Shown one piece after another: positions 5,200 through 6,096 of a DNA stretch of 6,096 nucleotides. The notes beneath the pieces are model-generated. The model saw only the letters and a list, made by a program, of their open reading frames with translations. It did no database searches and was not told the DNA's origin. The stretch spans positions 1 to 6,096 of the forward strand of contig CBDTYW010000227.1 in the NCBI GenBank assembly GCA_965364735.1, written 5' to 3'. This stretch comes from CBDTYW01 sp965364735. Lineage in GTDB: Bacteria; Actinomycetota; Nitriliruptoria; Nitriliruptorales; Nitriliruptoraceae. The translations under genes were made by a program, and so were the position numbers. Position 1 is the stretch's first letter; every line of letters starts with the position of its first letter.

Positions 5200-5226
5200 G
5201 CGGGCTGACCGCCGCGGTCAGCCCGC
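5200..5226 (-). terminator. Perfect 11-bp inverted repeat over the stop codon of the cell-wall-binding gene
   Basis: GCGGGCTGACC (5200-5210) and GGTCAGCCCGC (5216-5226) are exact reverse complements around GCCGC (5211-5215), whose ends can pair once more to leave a 3-nt loop. The TGA stop of the surface-protein gene (5220-5218 on the minus strand) is in the stem. The T-tract is missing, as in many terminators of GC-rich actinobacteria. Its position between two co-oriented genes supports termination of the upstream gene. Confidence 0.6.
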
Positions 5227-6096
5227 CTGCATTGCTTCGGCGATCGCGCTGAGCACGCTGTCGCTGACTGCGCTCCCCCCGCCGAGGACGATCGCCTCGT
5301 CGAACCGGTCCGCACGCGCTGCCAGGAAGGCCCGGACGACCTCCGGGAGGCTGGTCGCGTTCACGAGGAGCAGGATCCCGTCGACGCGTGCAGCGACCGC
5401 TCCCGCGGCGAGCCCGTCCGGGAAGTTGCGGCCCGTCGCGATGACGACGCGGACCTCGACGTCGGTCGGCTGCCGTGCGAGCGCCGCCTCCGCGACCGCG
5501 ACGGACGTCGCGTACCGATCATCGCCGGACAGCCGCTCCACGTTCAGGCCGAGATCACGAAGTCGTTCGAGGACCTCCTCACGGATCGCGCCGGGGCCAC
5601 CGACCACCAGGATCTTCGTGGCGCCGAGCTCCGCGATCGCGTCCAGCGTCACCTGCGGTGTGCTGCTCCCCCGGGTCAGCAGGACCGGGAGCCTGTCCAC
5701 CGACGCCGACAGCGCGCCGGCGGACAGCGCGTCCGGGAAGGCGCTCGACGGGCGTGCGTGCGACCCGAGCGCGAGGAGGACCTCGCCGGTGTCGGCGGGC
5801 CCGACCTCAGCGGCCACGACGGCCGCGGTCGCGAAGCGGTCCGCTCCCTGGAGTCTGCGGACCTCGATCCCGATCGCCGTGAGTCGCGTCGCGACGTCCG
5901 CCCCGACGGCGGCCTCGCCGCCGAGGATCCAGACGACGTCGGTCCCGAGACGCACCAGCTCGTCCTCGACGACCTGCGGCAACGACGCGCGCGTCGTCAG
6001 CAGGAGCGGTGAGCCGAGGCGCGCTGCGAGCGGGCCGGCTGCCAGCGCGTCGGGGTACTGGTCGGCGCACGCGAGGACGGCGTCCGTCGCCCCGCC
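5218..6096 (-). CDS. Cell-wall-binding repeat 2 protein, C-terminal part (5' end outside window)
   Basis: The frame is open from the right edge (6096) to TGA at 5220-5218 and gives 292 residues; the N-terminus with any signal peptide lies outside the window. It consists almost wholly of cell-wall-binding repeat 2 units (CW_binding_2). The first visible unit has DQYPDALAAGPLAARLGSP (12-30), LLLTTR (31-36) and WILGGEAAV (56-64). The second opens with RLQGADRFATA (81-91), then FPDALSAGALSA (120-131), LLTRG (139-143) and LVVGGPGAI (163-171). The third opens with RLSGDDRYATS (188-198), then FPDGLAAGAVAA (226-237), LLLVN (242-246) and IVLGGGSAVS (269-278). Three copies in a row are the usual anchoring module of secreted proteins in Gram-positive bacteria, binding cell-wall polymers. 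The effector domain, if any, is upstream and unseen. A TTG at 5980-5982 lies inside the first unit and is not the start. Confidence 0.9.
   Translation of the reverse strand, partial: GGATDAVLACADQYPDALAAGPLAARLGSPLLLTTRASLPQVVEDELVRLGTDVVWILGGEAAVGADVATRLTAIGIEVRRLQGADRFATAAVVAAEVGPADTGEVLLALGSHARPSSAFPDALSAGALSASVDRLPVLLTRGSSTPQVTLDAIAELGATKILVVGGPGAIREEVLERLRDLGLNVERLSGDDRYATSVAVAEAALARQPTDVEVRVVIATGRNFPDGLAAGAVAARVDGILLLVNATSLPEVVRAFLAARADRFDEAIVLGGGSAVSDSVLSAIAEAMQAG

Overview
The window is GC-rich chromosomal DNA, with strong G/C preference at third codon positions and long spurious antisense reading frames. It looks like an actinomycete-type bacterium. The TANNNT-only promoter candidates, the cell-wall-binding repeat 2 protein and the compact gene spacing all fit Actinomycetota. 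A Nitriliruptoria-like lineage is a guess only. No rRNA, tRNA, CRISPR array, insertion sequence, prophage or integration site is visible, and no stretch over about 100 bases lacks a gene.

Layout from left to right: (1) 2-589, plus strand, the 3' part of selO (protein AMPylase, YdiU family). (2) 593-964, minus strand, a small MazG-like nucleotide pyrophosphohydrolase, converging on selO with 3 bp between the stop codons; a hairpin contains both stops. (3) 965-1058, a 94-bp divergent intergenic region with two back-to-back TANNNT boxes sharing one TA, and a 36-nt near-perfect dyad covering the likely start and leader of the rightward gene. (4) 1059-2153, plus strand, a TPR-like protein with a C-terminal SEC-C zinc motif. 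(5) 2158-2832, minus strand, a PhoU-like protein, and 2899-4026, minus strand, a Na+/phosphate cotransporter; these probably form one transporter-first operon and converge on the SEC-C gene with a 4-bp gap. (6) 4129-5127, minus strand, a CurA/PTGR-like NADPH-dependent oxidoreductase with a possible terminator just after it. (7) 5218-6096, minus strand, the 3' part of a cell-wall-binding repeat 2 surface protein whose stop codon lies in a perfect 11-bp inverted repeat.

The only clear functional partnership is the transporter with PhoU. In some bacteria the two are fused in one polypeptide; here they are separate neighbouring genes, and the PhoU protein keeps only its first metal-binding motif. 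The other genes are housekeeping or stress-type functions with no evident common pathway. I do not see a new multi-gene system. The most unusual signals are non-coding: the dyad at 1013-1048 with its overlapping divergent -10 boxes, and the hairpins embedded in stop codons at 579-601 and 5200-5226.
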